Both the position numbers and the translations under genes were made by a program. DNA of 64,000 bases, from assembly GCF_004210375.1 (NCBI RefSeq), contig NC_134830.1, forward strand, positions 62,429,576 through 62,493,575, read 5' to 3'. Positions 23,348 through 38,300 of this stretch are shown here, one piece after another. Under the pieces are notes generated by a model. It saw only the letters and a list, made by a program, of their open reading frames with translations. It was not told where the DNA came from and ran no database searches. Origin of the DNA: Tachypleus tridentatus. Lineage: Eukaryota > Arthropoda > Merostomata > Xiphosura > Limulidae. Positions within the stretch are counted from its first letter, which is position 1. Every line of letters starts with the position of its first letter.

Positions 23348-26300
23348 GTAAGTATCATGAAATATGCAAATGTATGTTATAAAAAGTGTGGTATTTTTAT
23401 TAAAACTAAGTGGCTTGGAGACAGAAATGGTTTCTATTCAAGAGATGTTATTTTTTAACCGTCTAAGATAACGTAAAAACCAAATAAAGTGTTTAAAATC
23501 ATTAATATATTTATTCCTGTTACATTCTAAGAAAACCATGTGAAATTGAAGAGGTAATATTTAATGACATCACTATCCAGGTAACAGCTATTAACAAAGA
23601 CAAACGACTTCTGTGTAGGCTTTTCACAATCTATGTCATTTGAAAAATTGACACATTTGTCCCTGATACAAAATATATCTGCTGTTTTTAAAACAGAGTA
23701 ACATAGCTAATATTACGACTGTATAAATTATTGTTGCTATGGTAGCAGAATCTATTTGTTTTAAAGTGCTAGCTAGCTACTTTTAAGACAACTAGTTAGC
23801 TGATAAACAAGCAACTCGCTGTAGTTTTCCCGCATTGAGAATGTTTTTCTTTATGTTTGTGTTTCACAATATTATGGGCTTGATACCAGAGTTGTTGTTT
23901 TCACTAAGCTTACATGTACAACACATAAAAGGAACTAATGACGTAAAGATTTAAAACATATGTTATCAAGAGACAATACTGATATTAAAATCACTTACAG
24001 CGATGCATCAGTGAGTCTACTGAAGTTGAAGTACAATCTGAGAAGAATCCAAATACATCTTTTTACTTTGCCGCATCCCTAAATTTCACCAAAGAGGATG
24101 AAAACAGATGATGCAAAGTGATAACATGTGAATAAAGTGTCAGTATATATATATATATATTTATAATCGCTGGGTCCAAGTTTCTTCCAATAATATATTT
24201 ATTATCATACAAATAGGGTAAGCAACATTTCTGATTAATGCCTCTAGGAGGATTACGCACGCCCTCGTGTCGCTATATCAACTGGCTCATAAATCATCCT
24301 CATTTGAATGGTACCTTCCTTGTTGATGACTTTATTCTCTGCCTTTTCGGTCACGAAAAACCGTTTCAGATGAGTTCCTTATACATGTTAAATACTCTGT
24401 AATCTTAACATTAAACATGCCGTTTTGCGGTATATTTTGGAAACAGGGAAATATAAAATTGATTATGATTTTTTGAAACGTACGTTATACCTTTGCCAGT
24501 TAAGAATGGTCTCTTAACTGTAATTAGTTTATGATAAAAATAGTCTTTGAAACTAGTTTTCGAAGTAATTGTTCTTTCTAGTGTATAAATAATCAGCTGT
24601 GTGTGCTATGTATCCAAGACAACAGGAAACCATTTGTTTTCATAAGACAGAAGATAAATTAGTTTTTATTAAGACACTAGAAAATAAAATTTCTTTCGAC
24701 AATAGAAGTTTGTCGCTGGTCGTACAACAGCCGACAGTTGTTTACAAAACAAGTTACTGTTAATTTAGAAAAACAAAAAATATAGTTTTTAAAGATAAAA
24801 TAGAGAAAAAAAAATTAGTTTAGGAATGGAAAGCTAGCCGTTTAGAGGAAATAAATATAGAATATCCTAGAAACATAGAAATTTAGTTGTGTTGAGAACA
24901 TCCACAAATGTTATTAATGACTATTAAGGGGAAAAATGTTTTAGGATTATCGTTTAGAAGAACTGACCTCACAGACTTAAGGTCAGTAGAATAAATCTCT
25001 TCGTAAGACACTCACTATTAATTGTTTTTTAGCAACAAAATTTAGTTCATTGGAGAGTTGGGTGATAGAGAATCAATTATGAAATAATAACCAGTGTATT
25101 TAAATAATCACAAATGTATAGGTATAAAAAGAGATACATGAAGATGAACTACACTTGTCTTTAAGGAACGGATGATAATGAAAAGTAATTTAGTAAGTTA
25201 GATATGTTAGGGATAGCAAAGGTGCAGTTGATTTTATCAGAACAATAAAGATAGTTATTACATTTATAACTATAAAAGGTTTGTTGTTCAAAGAAAAAAC
25301 ATTTTAATACTCATGTAACGGATGGTGGCTGAATTTAAGATATCAGATTATTTGTTAGGTTCACAAATGTTCGTTGTTTTCAGGACAGTATAAATTAGTT
25401 GGTTCTCAAAACTATCAGTTCCCTTTTCTGGTATTAACTTGAGTGTTTCCAGAAAAAACAAACAAACTCTACCTTCAGAAAAAATAGAAGTTTCCGAAAG
25501 AAATAATTTTGGTTGTCCTGAAAACAACAAAGATAGTTTATACAATAACTATAAAGATACGTTTTTAAGGACATAAATTAATTGGCCTAAAGATGACAGA
25601 AGATATCGCGTTAATGATGGCAAAATACATTGTTACAGGAATTATTGCTCATTATACATTATAAGTTATCATTAGGACACAAACTTGTCGTTTAAAAAAC
25701 GTGATGTCTTAACAATAGGGCAGAAGAAATTATTGTTTTAAAATAAAAAAACGATAAAGTTTGGTGTTCAATTAGCAGGACAACAGATTACAACACAACA
25801 AGAACTGCACATTTAACGTCATTTTTAGAACAAGATAATGAATTGTTTTAGTACAACAGAAGATATCATTTTAAAGTTACAGAAGTTAGAACAGTACATA
25901 ACAGTAAGCCTGCGGACTTATAGCTCTAGAAAACGGTTTTCAATATCCATAGTGGGCGCAGCACATATAGTTCATTGTGTAGCTTCAAGCTTAACTGAAA
26001 ACAGACAGAAGTTAATTGCTCTTAGAATAACAACTATTGTTTTTAGGAAAATAGAAGTCGTTTGCTTTAGGACAATAGATGTTTAGTTTTTAGAGGAACA
26101 ACAGTCAGTTGTTTTTAGGACCATAAAAAGTTATCGATTTTAGGATAATTGAATTTATTGTTCATGAGTAGAAAACGTCGTTTTGGAATAAGAAATGTTG
26201 TTGTGTTTAACATGACATATTTAAGGAAAACAACGGATCTCTTGGTCCATCTAAGCTGTTCCATCCACTAAATTGAATTAAAACTATTAAATACAACTCT

Positions 26301-29300
26301 CAGAGTCAGCACTTATCATTCATATATTTGCCAAGCTTTCTCTTAAGCTAACTTAAATGTACTGCAGCCATTACATCCGAGGGTAACCAATAACTACCCT
26401 GTTAAAATAGTAAAACCGCCTTTGCTGAAGATGACTTCTACCCTGCCAAAATTTATATTTTCGTCCCCTAGTTCTACTATTCTCACTGTTAAATATGAAA
26501 AAAAATTTCTTTAGAATCTTAAACACTTCAAACAAATCTCCTCTAACTCTCCATTGTTCAAGAGAAAAGAAGTTGAGAGATTTCAATTTTTCCTCGTATG
26601 ACAAACGATATGATATGATGTATATCAGACAGAGTGAAGGTCTAAATATTGAGCCCTGAGGTACCCCACTTGTAACATTAATCCAGTTTGATTGAAATCC
26701 ATTTTTAACAGCCCTCGGTTTTCTTCCATCCAGCCTTTCTTCTATCCACTCAGCTAATTTATCCCCCACGTCTACAGAGATTATTTTTACAAGTCTGATA
26801 TGTAACACCTTGCCACATGCTTTCAGAAAATCCAAATAACCAAATCTATATCTTAACCTTCATCTAAATAAGCAGTAACTTTTTCAAAGAATGTCAAAAG
26901 ATTTGTAAGACAAAAATTTTCCTTAGTGAAACTATGTTGTCTTTCCACCAAAATCCTAAACTTTGTTAAACAACTTTGTAAATTACCATTTATCAGACTT
27001 TCCAAAACTTTTCCCACAACTGATGTAAGACTAAAATTTTAACACCTTCATGAAAAGAGGATTAGCCAACTTCCAATTCTCTGGAACCTGACCAACTTTC
27101 AAGGACTTACAAAAATTGTACAATGCGGCTAATATATTCTTTACCTCCTTCAAAACCCTTGAGGAAATAATTTTGTAAATCTCCTTCAAACAAGTCAATA
27201 AAACGTTCTTACATTTATGATGTTTTGCTTTAATTTTATCCCTTATACCCTCTGTTAACCAGCCTGGTTTTTACTTACAAGCACACATTTCTTTTACATT
27301 TATCTTGAATATTTAGAAATTCATTAAAAGTTCCCATATTTGATCAGCTGTCCAATTCATAAAAGATAATTCTTGTTGCATCCCTTCAAAGTTTGCTTTT
27401 TGCAGAAAAACATCGAATCTAGGATATTCTCTAATTTCTTCCCTCTCAGACATTTCTTCATTAGAAGTTAACAATAAATCTAAAATATCATTATTTTTAG
27501 TATTGGTGAAGAAAACGATCTTGAACTGTTTCCAAAATCCTTTGTCCCTCATGTTTTGACTTGAGTATTTCCTATTCTATAATCTCAAATTAAAGTCGTC
27601 CATAATTATAACTTCATTATTGACTGAAATCTTAATATCATTAATTTCATTTGTAACATTTAGTGGCCTATAAAAAAACCCCACCAAAATATTTTTCCTT
27701 TTATATATGCTAATAAAAACCTAACTTGATTCAGTCTTCTGTTATTATCTTTGATATCTCTTATTTCAATACGATGTAACTCACATTTAGATATAAAGCC
27801 CTCTCTCTTTAATACTGTACCATTATTATCTTGCATTTCGAAGATTAGCCTAACATCCAGCCCTTCTGATCTTTTCCTAACTTCCTCCCGACAATCAGTT
27901 ATTAGCAGTATCCCTAACACAAGTTATGACCGTTTTCTTTAAATGCCTTTATGAACCCCGTTGTATTTATCAAATACCTCTCATTACACTTCCCTACATC
28001 ATTAGACCATGTGTGCACAACAGAAACTACATAATGGCTGGTTTCCTTTATGATATCTTTTTCTTTCTCAGGTTACTTTCCAACTGTGCCCCTCGATAGC
28101 AAAATTTAACGATTTTCTATTTATTGTATCTATCCGTCAAGCTATCCTACCCGTATGCGTTGTCAAAGAATCATCCTTCTTAGGTTTATCATTCGTATCC
28201 TTCTCTGTTACCTTAGTTTTCCTTCCCTCCAATAGTTTCTCATTCGCACAAGCTAAAGGTTAAAATCAGTTGCTTAATAGAACATGATCATTACAGTTAA
28301 GTTCCCTACTTTTAGCCCTAATAGTATTGTTTCTAACTTCCTAAAAGTCATTGTTGGCTGATGTATTCCTTGCTTAACTTCCTCTTAAAATCCTACTGCC
28401 ATTTCTCACAGTCTACACTTCTCTTTGTCTATTGTCTATATTCTAATTACCACAGCCTTCAATTTCTCCTAAAACCTGCCAACTGTACAATACAAATAAA
28501 TTGTACATCTTCACTGCTAGCTTCCTTAAAAATGCGTACCAGTCCCGAGTTTCCAATTAAGACCCCCTTCTCCAATTACATCTGTCACACCTTACAAACT
28601 ATGAACACTTAACTCCTACGCTAGTCTTAAACATTGTATTTGTAGCATGGCAGTAAATATTCGACATGAACTAAAGTAACAACAGGAAATGGCAGTCTTA
28701 GATAATAAAGCTAGTTGTCCTTGGGTCAAAAGAATGTAAGTGATTGGATTAAAAATAAATCTACAGAATTTGAAAGCTCGCTATAGTATTATTTACTTGT
28801 TTAACGAATCTTTGTTTTATATAACCAGAACTTGAAAATAAATCTGCATTTTTGATTAAATTCTCAGGAACTAAGATTCTACTCTGATTGGCCAGCCATG
28901 CTACTACGTCACATGTCGTTCTGCTTATGGTTGTCCAATGTTGAGTTCATCTGTTTTGAACTTTAATTGAACAAAGAAAAGAGAAAAACACAAACGAGAT
29001 GAAGTAACATATTCATATATGATAAAGATAGTAAATTATATGAACCTTTTATGTTATTATGCAGTGTTTGTTCCTTTTTTCTGAGTCACAGAATGGGTTA
29101 CTTTCTCCTTTTATGTTTTACTTTTTGCCAGTTTTCAGATATGAAGTAACCACAATTCACTGTTCAGCCACTTCATATTTTATGTAATTTTGACCACAAG
29201 ATCATGAATATTATTCTTAATGTTTCGTGTTTTAAGTCTCTCATTTATTCAGAAAAAGTCATAACAGTGTTTCAAGACCATACACCACATATCGCCTATA

Positions 29301-32300
29301 CAATGTAGATTGTACGATACCTGCCAAAACACAGAAACAGTTGTTAAACTGTTATGTATATATATCTTACTTAATGAGTTTTCTCCATCTTATTCACATC
29401 AAGATTTCTAAAATACGTTTGCAACTTTCTTCTGTTGTTTCTATTATTACAAAACTTTTATCCTACCCAGCTGAAGGGATTTATTACCACAAAGATTGTA
29501 TAAATAATAATGCTGAAACGGTTCTTCAGTTGTAAGCATTTATGAACTTATAAACAGATAAACCAGAGCAAAACATGCATTGTCATTATCTACTCATTAC
29601 CTCCGTTAATTTTTCTTTATAAACGACACATTTATGTGTTTATTAGGAATGACATTGTACTCCGTGTTTCAGTGATATTTGTTAATCATTATCTTTTATT
29701 AGGCGTATTATTGTTTCTTTTTGAACAGCTTCTGAAGGAAAGGATATAATCGCCAATTTGGATAATTTTCTTTCCTTTAAATTTTCGGAGAAGTTGAGGA
29801 ATGGTTACGTTTCTTCAGCTCATCTGTGGCTGTTTCTTCATGTCAATGAAACGATGAAAGGAGAAACTTGGATTTACCTTTATAAAGTCAAAAAAGAAAG
29901 CAATGTGGCTACTTACATAAAGGTTAGTTGAAATGTTACCTAAGGGAATATTGCCTTCATTAGTTTATTTTAGGTCTGATTTACCAATAATTCTAGTTTA
30001 CACTGATGGATTATTTTAAGACTTGCGGTGATATTTTTACATCAATAACAGCCAATGTACAAAATGATGTTGATGGATTTTGCTACGTTCTAAGCAGTTC
30101 TTGTTTACTTTAATCAATGTACAAAATGATGTTGATGGATTTTGCTACGTTCTAAGCAGTTTTTGTTTACTTTAATCAATGTACAAAATGATGTTGATGG
30201 ATTTTGCTAAGTTCTAAGCAGTTCTTGTTTACTTTAATCAATGTACAAAATGATGTTGATGGATTTTGCTAAGTTCTAAGCAGTTCTTGTTTACTTTAAT
30301 CAATGTACAAAATGATGTTGATGGATTTTGCTAAGTTCTAAGCAGTTCTTGTTTACTTTAATCAATGTACAAAATGATGTTGATGGATTTTGCTAAGTTC
30401 TAAGCAGTTTTTGTTTACTTTAATCAACTCTTCTCAGTTATATTTCTGCTCTTTTCTGAAAACAAAATTTAGACAAATGGCATTTCCTCATTCTTCCATC
30501 CAACAACCACAAAACATGTTTTAACTTATCCCTAGGTTTCAGTTTACTACAGTTGTTTAGAAGGGTGTTGTTCTTTGTCAGTGTTCTCTGGAGCAGGATA
30601 ACAAATTAAACCAAGAACAGAAGGTGATGTGTATGGTTAATACCTATTGTATATTAAGCCTATATTCTAACAGCAAGTTAAGTACATATCGAATAAAATT
30701 TAACTTTGAAATAATGGCATTTGTCTCATAATTTATAAGAAATAAGTTTGTTTGTTTGCTTTTGAATTTCGTGCAAAGCTACACGATGACTATCTGCGCG
30801 AGCCGTCCCTAATTTAGCAGTGTAAGACTAGAGAGAAGGCAGCTAGTCATCACCACTCACCGCCAACTTTTGGGGTACTCTTTAAACAACGAATAGTGGG
30901 ATTGACCGTCATATTATAACGCTCTCACGGCTGAAAAGGTAAGCATGTTTGGTGCGACGGGGATGCGAACCCGCGACACAGTTTCCTTTTATAACACAAA
31001 TATGTTTTAAGATACAAACATAAAAACAATGCAATTTATAATAAATAACAGTTATTACTAATAGTTGTAACAAATGATGGTTTATATACAACAGTTTTAC
31101 AAACTTATCAACAATATAGAGTCTTATATACGATCTAGAACAAATTATTTTTTAACGATTCAGGTCCACGACGAACAAATTAATTCCGAGTTGATATTGT
31201 TACACCTCGCTTAAGCTAGCTAGTTCGATCGGTCTCACACCGGTTAAAGCTCACTTCTTCCCGACGGAAATATTTAATGTCCTCGTAGAAATAATAATGT
31301 CCGAATAATTTACTGAAGTTGAACAGTTTGTAATGTTCGAAATCTATAAACGTTCCTAGTAGAATTCTGTAGTTTTCTGATTAATAGGCGTTAATCAGAA
31401 TTATAGCTTCCAAGGCCTATAATACACTGACTGTAGTTGTCCAATGATATTCTCTTATTCTCTCTGCTCGTCGGTTTTTATATACCAATCTAGCGTTTTC
31501 TAGAATTTTCAACAATGATCTAGCGCGTTTTCGTAAACAAATACTGCTGATTTTCACTTTCAGGAATTTTTTACAAATTTTAGAAGATGCGGGACTTGCA
31601 CAATAAACAGTTAAGAATGTACGTCACATGTAAAAAAGAAAACTAAACAGAGACAAGTGTAGGCACTAATATGAAAGTACAACAGAAAATCTGTTACACC
31701 ACCAGTTCAACTATCAATGTTAAAACAGTGAACATTATTTAATGTATATAGTGATCACCTATTTAAAAAATAGATGTAAAACATTGAATAATAATAATTA
31801 TACATGTATGTGTTTGTATAACAACAGGCTTGGCATGACCAAGCGCGTAAGGCATGCGACTCGTAATCCGAGGGTCGCGGGTTCGCGCCCGCGTCGCGCT
31901 AAACATGCTCGCCCTCCCAGCCGTGGGGGTATATAATGTTACGGTCAATCCCATTATTCGTTGGAAAAAGAGTAGCCCAAGAGTTGGCGGTGGGTGGTGA
32001 TGACTAGCTGCCTTCCCTCTAGTCTTACACTGCTAAATTAGGGACGGCTAGCACAGATAGCCCTCGAGTAGCTTTGTGCGAAATTCCAAAACAAACAAAC
32101 AAACAGTATAACAACAAGGCTATGAACAATATTGTGAATAGCAAGCCAATGTTGTCCAATATAATACACAAAGTAAAGTAACTCCGAAAGGAATATAAGA
32201 TAAGATAAACCATGTACAAATCATGTTGAAATTATTGATATCAGGCTCACAGTCGCTCCCCCCAAGCTGAAACTGAAAATAATAATGTTAATGTTGTTTC

Positions 32301-35300
32301 AACACGTGGGGACATTAGCATTGCTATGTAAGGCCAAAAAATATTTTTCACAGACAGAGAAGATGAGATTTACAATCAGCTATCACGTTATAAATTCTGA
32401 ACGTCTGAATTTCAACTTGTTGATGAATTAGAACTCACGCCATGAACTACTGCACATTGAATGCGGCGTTATAACATTGATTTATTTAACATAAAAAAAT
32501 TAAAGTATCTCATCAACTTATCCAGTAACATTCCTCTTGATTTTAACTCCGTAGTCAAATACTTTACGTTATCTTTCCAACAAGAAAATATACCAGCAAA
32601 TCACGATACCAATGCACTGTGGAAGCGAACCAGATTGCATTGGAAGATATTTTTCAAGGAATTGTTTGCTTGTTTGTTTTGAATTTCGCTTAAAGCTGCA
32701 CTAGAGCTGTCTGCGCTAGCAGTCCCTAACTTAGCAGTGTAAGACTAGAGGGAAGGCAGGTAGTCATCACCACCCACCGCCAACTCTTAGGCTACTCCTT
32801 TACCAACAAATAGTGGGGATGACCGTCACATGATATAGCGTCTCCACGGCTGAAAGGGTGAACATGTTTGGTGGTACGGAGATTCAAATAGGCGACCCTC
32901 AGATTGCGAGTCGAGTGTCTCTAACAATCTGGCCATGCCGGGCCATATTTTTAAAGATAATTAAATATAAAATAAACAATGAGCGACCTGTCGCACTACT
33001 TTTCTGAAAGAATTAGTCAAAATAATATTACCTATGTTATTACAATAAAAAGCAACGGGTTAAATAAGTACTGTTCTCTCTTCCTAGTTGATTTAGAATG
33101 AACCACTAACTGAGTTAGTTAAATAAGTTGAAGCGAAAGTAAATATTATAGTAGAGTTTGTTACGTTCGTAGTACATCGTATTTAGTTGTCCTACCATAA
33201 AATGTATCGAGGAAACTTTGGATTGTTCAGTTAGTAACTAGCTCATTAATGTGATTTAAGATGTGTTCGTTAAGCTGCAGGCCCGGCATGGCCAGGTGGT
33301 TAGAGCGGTTGACTTGCAAACTGAAAATTACTTGTTCGAATCTCCGTCACACCAAACATGCTCGCCCTTTGAGCCGTGGAGGTGTTATAATGTTACAGTC
33401 AATCCCACTATTCGTTCGTAAAAGAAGAGCCCAAGAGCTGGCGGTGGGTGATGATAACTAGCTACCTTCCCTCTTGCCTTACACTGCTAAATTATAGACG
33501 GCTGTGCGCAAATAGCCTTCGTGTAGGTTTGCGTGAAATTAAATAACAGACAAACATTAAATTGAAATGACGAAGTTTTACTTTGAGAGAACCTGATGTC
33601 TAACTTGCTCATAGGTAATTAAGTAATATGATAAAGGAATGTAAGGAGAGGGTTATATATATACAGTCTGTGTGTAAGAGTCACGTAAAATAATGCCATC
33701 ATTATAATCAAGGAGACCATTATACAGTGCGAATTAAAACATAGAAAAAGCAAATCAACGCTTCAAAAGAAACGTTCATAAAAATAAGCCATGTTGGAAC
33801 TCAGGGATATAATAGAACAAAGTGAAATGGAGGTTTCAGAAACAACAACGAATTAGTTGAAACTTGTGGCTGATTTTTGAGCTTTTTCATCATCAAGTAT
33901 TTACAATATAACTAATAAAAAGGAAACGATCAGGTATAAATAATAAGAAATAAAGACAAATAGGAATAGATATATACCTAATCTAGCTAGCAATAGTAAC
34001 GTAGAAAATTTTAATGATACTATACGAACTGAAACAAGAAAGCCAAAACGGAAAAAGCTAAGTTACTTAAAGTGTAGCACAGGACTTTATGCTATTTGGT
34101 TGTTTTTATGAAACTGTTTTCTTGAATGGGACCTGTACACTTTTATTTTGACTATCATTACTTACTTGCGTATAATTAGTTATTTTTAGTCCATTTTTAT
34201 GACTTCCACTCAGTTCACAATTAATACGAGTATTTCTTTGTGGCACAGCGATACGTCCCCGGAATTCCACCGCTAGAAACCAGGTGTCGATACCCTTGGT
34301 GGGCAAAGCACAAATAATCTTTGGTGTGATGGGTGATTTGAACTTGTGACCCTCAGATTACGAGTCGAGTATTCTAACCACCTGGCCATGTCGGATAATG
34401 ATGAGAAGCTAGTTAAGTTTTTTAAAGGTTTGTGGGTTACCCGAAGAATTATCTGTGCTCTGCCCAGCTTAGCTAATATTGTCGTGACTGGTTCTTTCAG
34501 AAAAGTAGCGTGACGTGTCGCTTAGTGCTTATTTTATATTTAATTATCTTTAAAAATATGATCTGACATGGTCAGGTGGTTAGGGGCACTCGACTCGCAA
34601 TCTGAGGTTGTCAATTTGAGTCTCATTACACCAAACATGTTCGCCCTTTCAGCCGTGGGGAAGCTATATTATGTTACGGTAATTACCACTATTTGTTGGT
34701 AAAAGAGTAGTCCAAGAGTTGGCGGGGGGTGGTAATGACTACCTGCATTCCCTGTAGTCTTACTCTGCCAATTTAGAAACGACTAGTGCAGATAGTCCTC
34801 ATGTAGTTTTGCGCGAAACTTAAAACAAGCAAAATCAACATTACTTAGTTCGGACTGGCGTTTCGCTGTTCTTGAGTTTACCCACAGTACAAGGTTGTTT
34901 TGGATGGTTCTTATGCACAGCAATAGTCTGAGGAGTCATTGTTTCTCAGACAATTCTTTGTTTTGAATGTTATGTATTTGTTGTTTATCGGACACAGACG
35001 TTTCTGTTTCTGACTCTTACTGCATTTCCTTCTGACACAGAATGTGATTTATTTTGTTTTTAGATATCTGTCTTAAGATATTTATATTATATGTACTCTA
35101 AGTACGTTTTTAAACATTCGCATACAAGATAGCGTGAAATGTGCAACACGTGGTAGTGTACGGTTAATACAGTTGGTGCTAAAGAAATTGGCACTAAGGT
35201 GATTGAAATCAATTTCTGTTAATTTCAGACGTAAGAAGACGTAAGAATTCAAACTAAGTTCTAAATGAAACAAATGTGTTGTCAATTCCTGTTGTTGCAA

Positions 35301-38300
35301 GCATATAGCGCAGCTATAATGTAAAGAATTATTAACCGAAGGGACCGGCATGGCCAAATGTGTTAAGGCGTTCAAGGGTCGCGGGTTTGAATCCTGATCG
35401 CACCAAACATGCTCGCCCTCCCAGCCGTGAGAGCGTTATAATGTACGGTCAATCCCACTATTCGTTGGAAAAAGAGTAGCTCAAGAGTTTGCGGTGGGTG
35501 GTGATGACTAGCTGCCTTCCCTCTAGTTTTAACTGCTAAATTAGGGACGGCTAGCGCAGATAGCCCTGGAGTAGCTTTGCGCGAAATTAATAAAACAAAA
35601 ACAAAACAATATTAACCGGAACTTTTAACGAACCGTATTTTTATTACGTTTTACGCCAATTTTTTTTTTGTGGTTTGTCATAAGTGTGCGATTAACTACC
35701 AGTTTTAAAGCTGTTAATAAATATCCAAATTGTAATCTATTCCTTCATAACTATGTTTTAGAGATGTTTATATACATATATATATATTATATGTAATTGT
35801 TAATGTTTTAGTCCTCTAACCGGAGAATACCGGTTAGCTTTAATTTCCTAACTTTAACTTGTTAAACTGTTTAGTGAATATCTTCAAAAACAAATTTATT
35901 GAAACTTTAAAACAAGCTTTAAGAAATTTAAGCATTTTTCTCTTAACTGTCCAAAAAAAATTTCCAATTTCAAGAGCGCATATGCTACTGTATATATAGT
36001 ATCATATGAATACCATTATTCTATCATCGTAGACCGCTGTCGAAGAGGCCTTTCGCCCCTATCGGTCATCAAACTGACTAGATTAAACAACCCAAGGTTA
36101 TAGATGAAACACTATAAATATTAGTCATAAGGTTAAAGGGTAGATAAAACGCCGTTAATATTAATTATAAAGTTAAATTATATAGATGAAATACTATTAA
36201 TATTAGTCATAAGGTTAAGTGTTAGATAATACGCTGTTAATATTAATTACAGAGCTACTTTATAGATGAAACGTCAACAGTATGAGTCATAAAGTTACAG
36301 ATGGAGCACTGTCTATAATAATTATAGGGCTGAGATGTAGATGAAACGTTATGAGAGTTAATCATAGAGCTAAGGTAATGATGAAGTGCTATTAATATTA
36401 ACCATAGAGCACAACAGAAATTCTTGATTCTATTTTGCAATGTAATGAATTACTTTGTTTTCCACAGTATCGTACAAAAAGAATCCACACAGTGAAGCCC
36501 CAAAGCAGATGGGTGAAAATTAATGTTCGTGGATTAGTGACAGAGTGGATTTTTAACCCTGAATTAAATCATGGGGTTATGGTGTACTGCTCTAACCAAA
36601 ATGGAGGCAACATACCTTACACACGCCCAAATCACGATATACATTATCAGGTGCGTTGATCATGGACTGTTAATATAGTGATAAATAAATCAGGCGAAAT
36701 TGTTTAAAAAAATTAAAACCAAAAGCCATGCCACTAAATGTCTTATTTCTATAATATACAACATTCAATCTTTACGTTGAACAATTTAGGGCTACTTGAC
36801 AAATGTATTGTCTCAAGCTTTTCTCAGTATTAATTCATTAACGTCAGCTAAGCCTTGATACTAAACGATAAAAACCATACAACCGAACGCTTTCGAAAGC
36901 TGGACCTTTCTTATTTAGGGTCAGACTGGTTAAACTTTTTAATATTTGAGTTTTTTTTTTACTTACTTAACAAACTTATTGCCTTCAAGACATATACAGA
37001 GAAGTATTACTCAAGCGAAGTAAATCGATACGTATAAGTTTATAAGACAACTGAACACCGAGAAACAAGTAAAAAATACTTTTATGAAACGTGTAACTGT
37101 TACTTTTCATTAGTTTGTGTTAAAATGTTCTGAATGTCTATCTTTATACAAATAAAATGTTACAGAATCACAAACTTTCAGTGTATCATCCTTCACGCAA
37201 AATGTACTAGACGCACACCCAGTCATTTCTGTGGAGTTTTTCGCGTTATTTTTCAAATATAAGTGCCTTCAAAAAATCTTTTAATTTTAACATCTTAAGT
37301 TATTGTAACTGAAGATATACCTGAACTCTACTAAAACGCTCGCCAGTATCAAATGCATATGAAAAAGCTGTCTCTGCATTGACTCTCGCATGTCTGTAAC
37401 ATAATAATTTCTTCCTCAAAACGTTTTATTTAAAATTGTACTTCATAAAGATGTTATTGAAAATAGGTTATGTTGAGTGACTGTTTGAAATTAAGCACAA
37501 AGCTACACAAGGGGCTATCTGTGCTCTGCCCACCATAGGTATAGAGACGCAGTGTCTAGTGTGAGACCGAAGACATCCCGCTGTGCCACTGGGGTGGCAA
37601 ATGGTTATAGGCATTTTATCGTAAAACAGGATCAGTGTCCAATTAACAACTACATTAACGTTTTTTAAGATCATCATATAATGGGTTTATGATTTTTTAC
37701 AAGATAATTTGAAACATAAAAGAAATCAACAACATAAACCATTTAAACTATTAGTTTCATTTAATACTTTCGATTCAAGTACGTTCTTTGCCTTGACCCT
37801 TTCACGGACATGCATATATTATCATGTGAGAGTTTGGAGTTTTGTACCTATAAAATACGGCTTGGCATGGTCACGTGACTAGGGCGCTCGACTCGTTATC
37901 TGAGGGTCGCAAGTTCGATTCCCCGTCACACCAAACATGCTTGACCTTTCAGCCGTGGGGACATTTTATTGTGACATTCAATTCTATTATCCGTAGCCTA
38001 AAAGTTAGCGATGAGTGGTGATGACTAGTTGCCTCCAGTCTTTCACTGCTTAATTAGGGACGGCTAGCCCAGATAGTCCTCACGTAAATTTACGTATTAT
38101 TCAAAACAAATCGAGACCTACATAAAGAATTGATATTATTCAAACGTTACCAGTTTCATGTTTGAAATAAGTAATGAAACATTGAAAAGTCTTTTTATTT
38201 TTCCTATGTATCTACAAATAAATCTGTAACTAAAAGTTTTTATTTTTGTAAAGATAGAAATGAAGTAGTTAACACAGTCCATAAAACTGTCAGCTATGGT

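Larger units (their letters stand above)
23348..29728 (+). other. Gene 1 intron 1 (6.4 kb)
   Basis: Donor GTAAGTAT, acceptor TTTCTTTTTGAACAG. It contains an (AT)n run near 24143-24162, a vague degenerate tandem region (24640-26200), an S2 SINE and a dead CR1-like LINE. The remainder, 28300-29720, shows no feature that I recognise. Confidence 0.85.
29923..36467 (+). other. Gene 1 intron 2 (6.5 kb), repeat-dense
   Basis: Holds the 62-bp array, S1 SINEs on both strands, one LTR-like copy, an S2/S1 junction and a 40-bp degenerate array that ends about 50 bases before the acceptor (TTTGTTTTCCACAG). No other coding sequence was recognised. Confidence 0.85.

Noticed and set aside
31827-31900. True tRNA gene (and the similar heads at 33280, 46395 and 52312)
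   Set aside because: A and B boxes are present. However, the acceptor arms do not pair properly and each is followed by the constant S1 body, so they are SINE heads.
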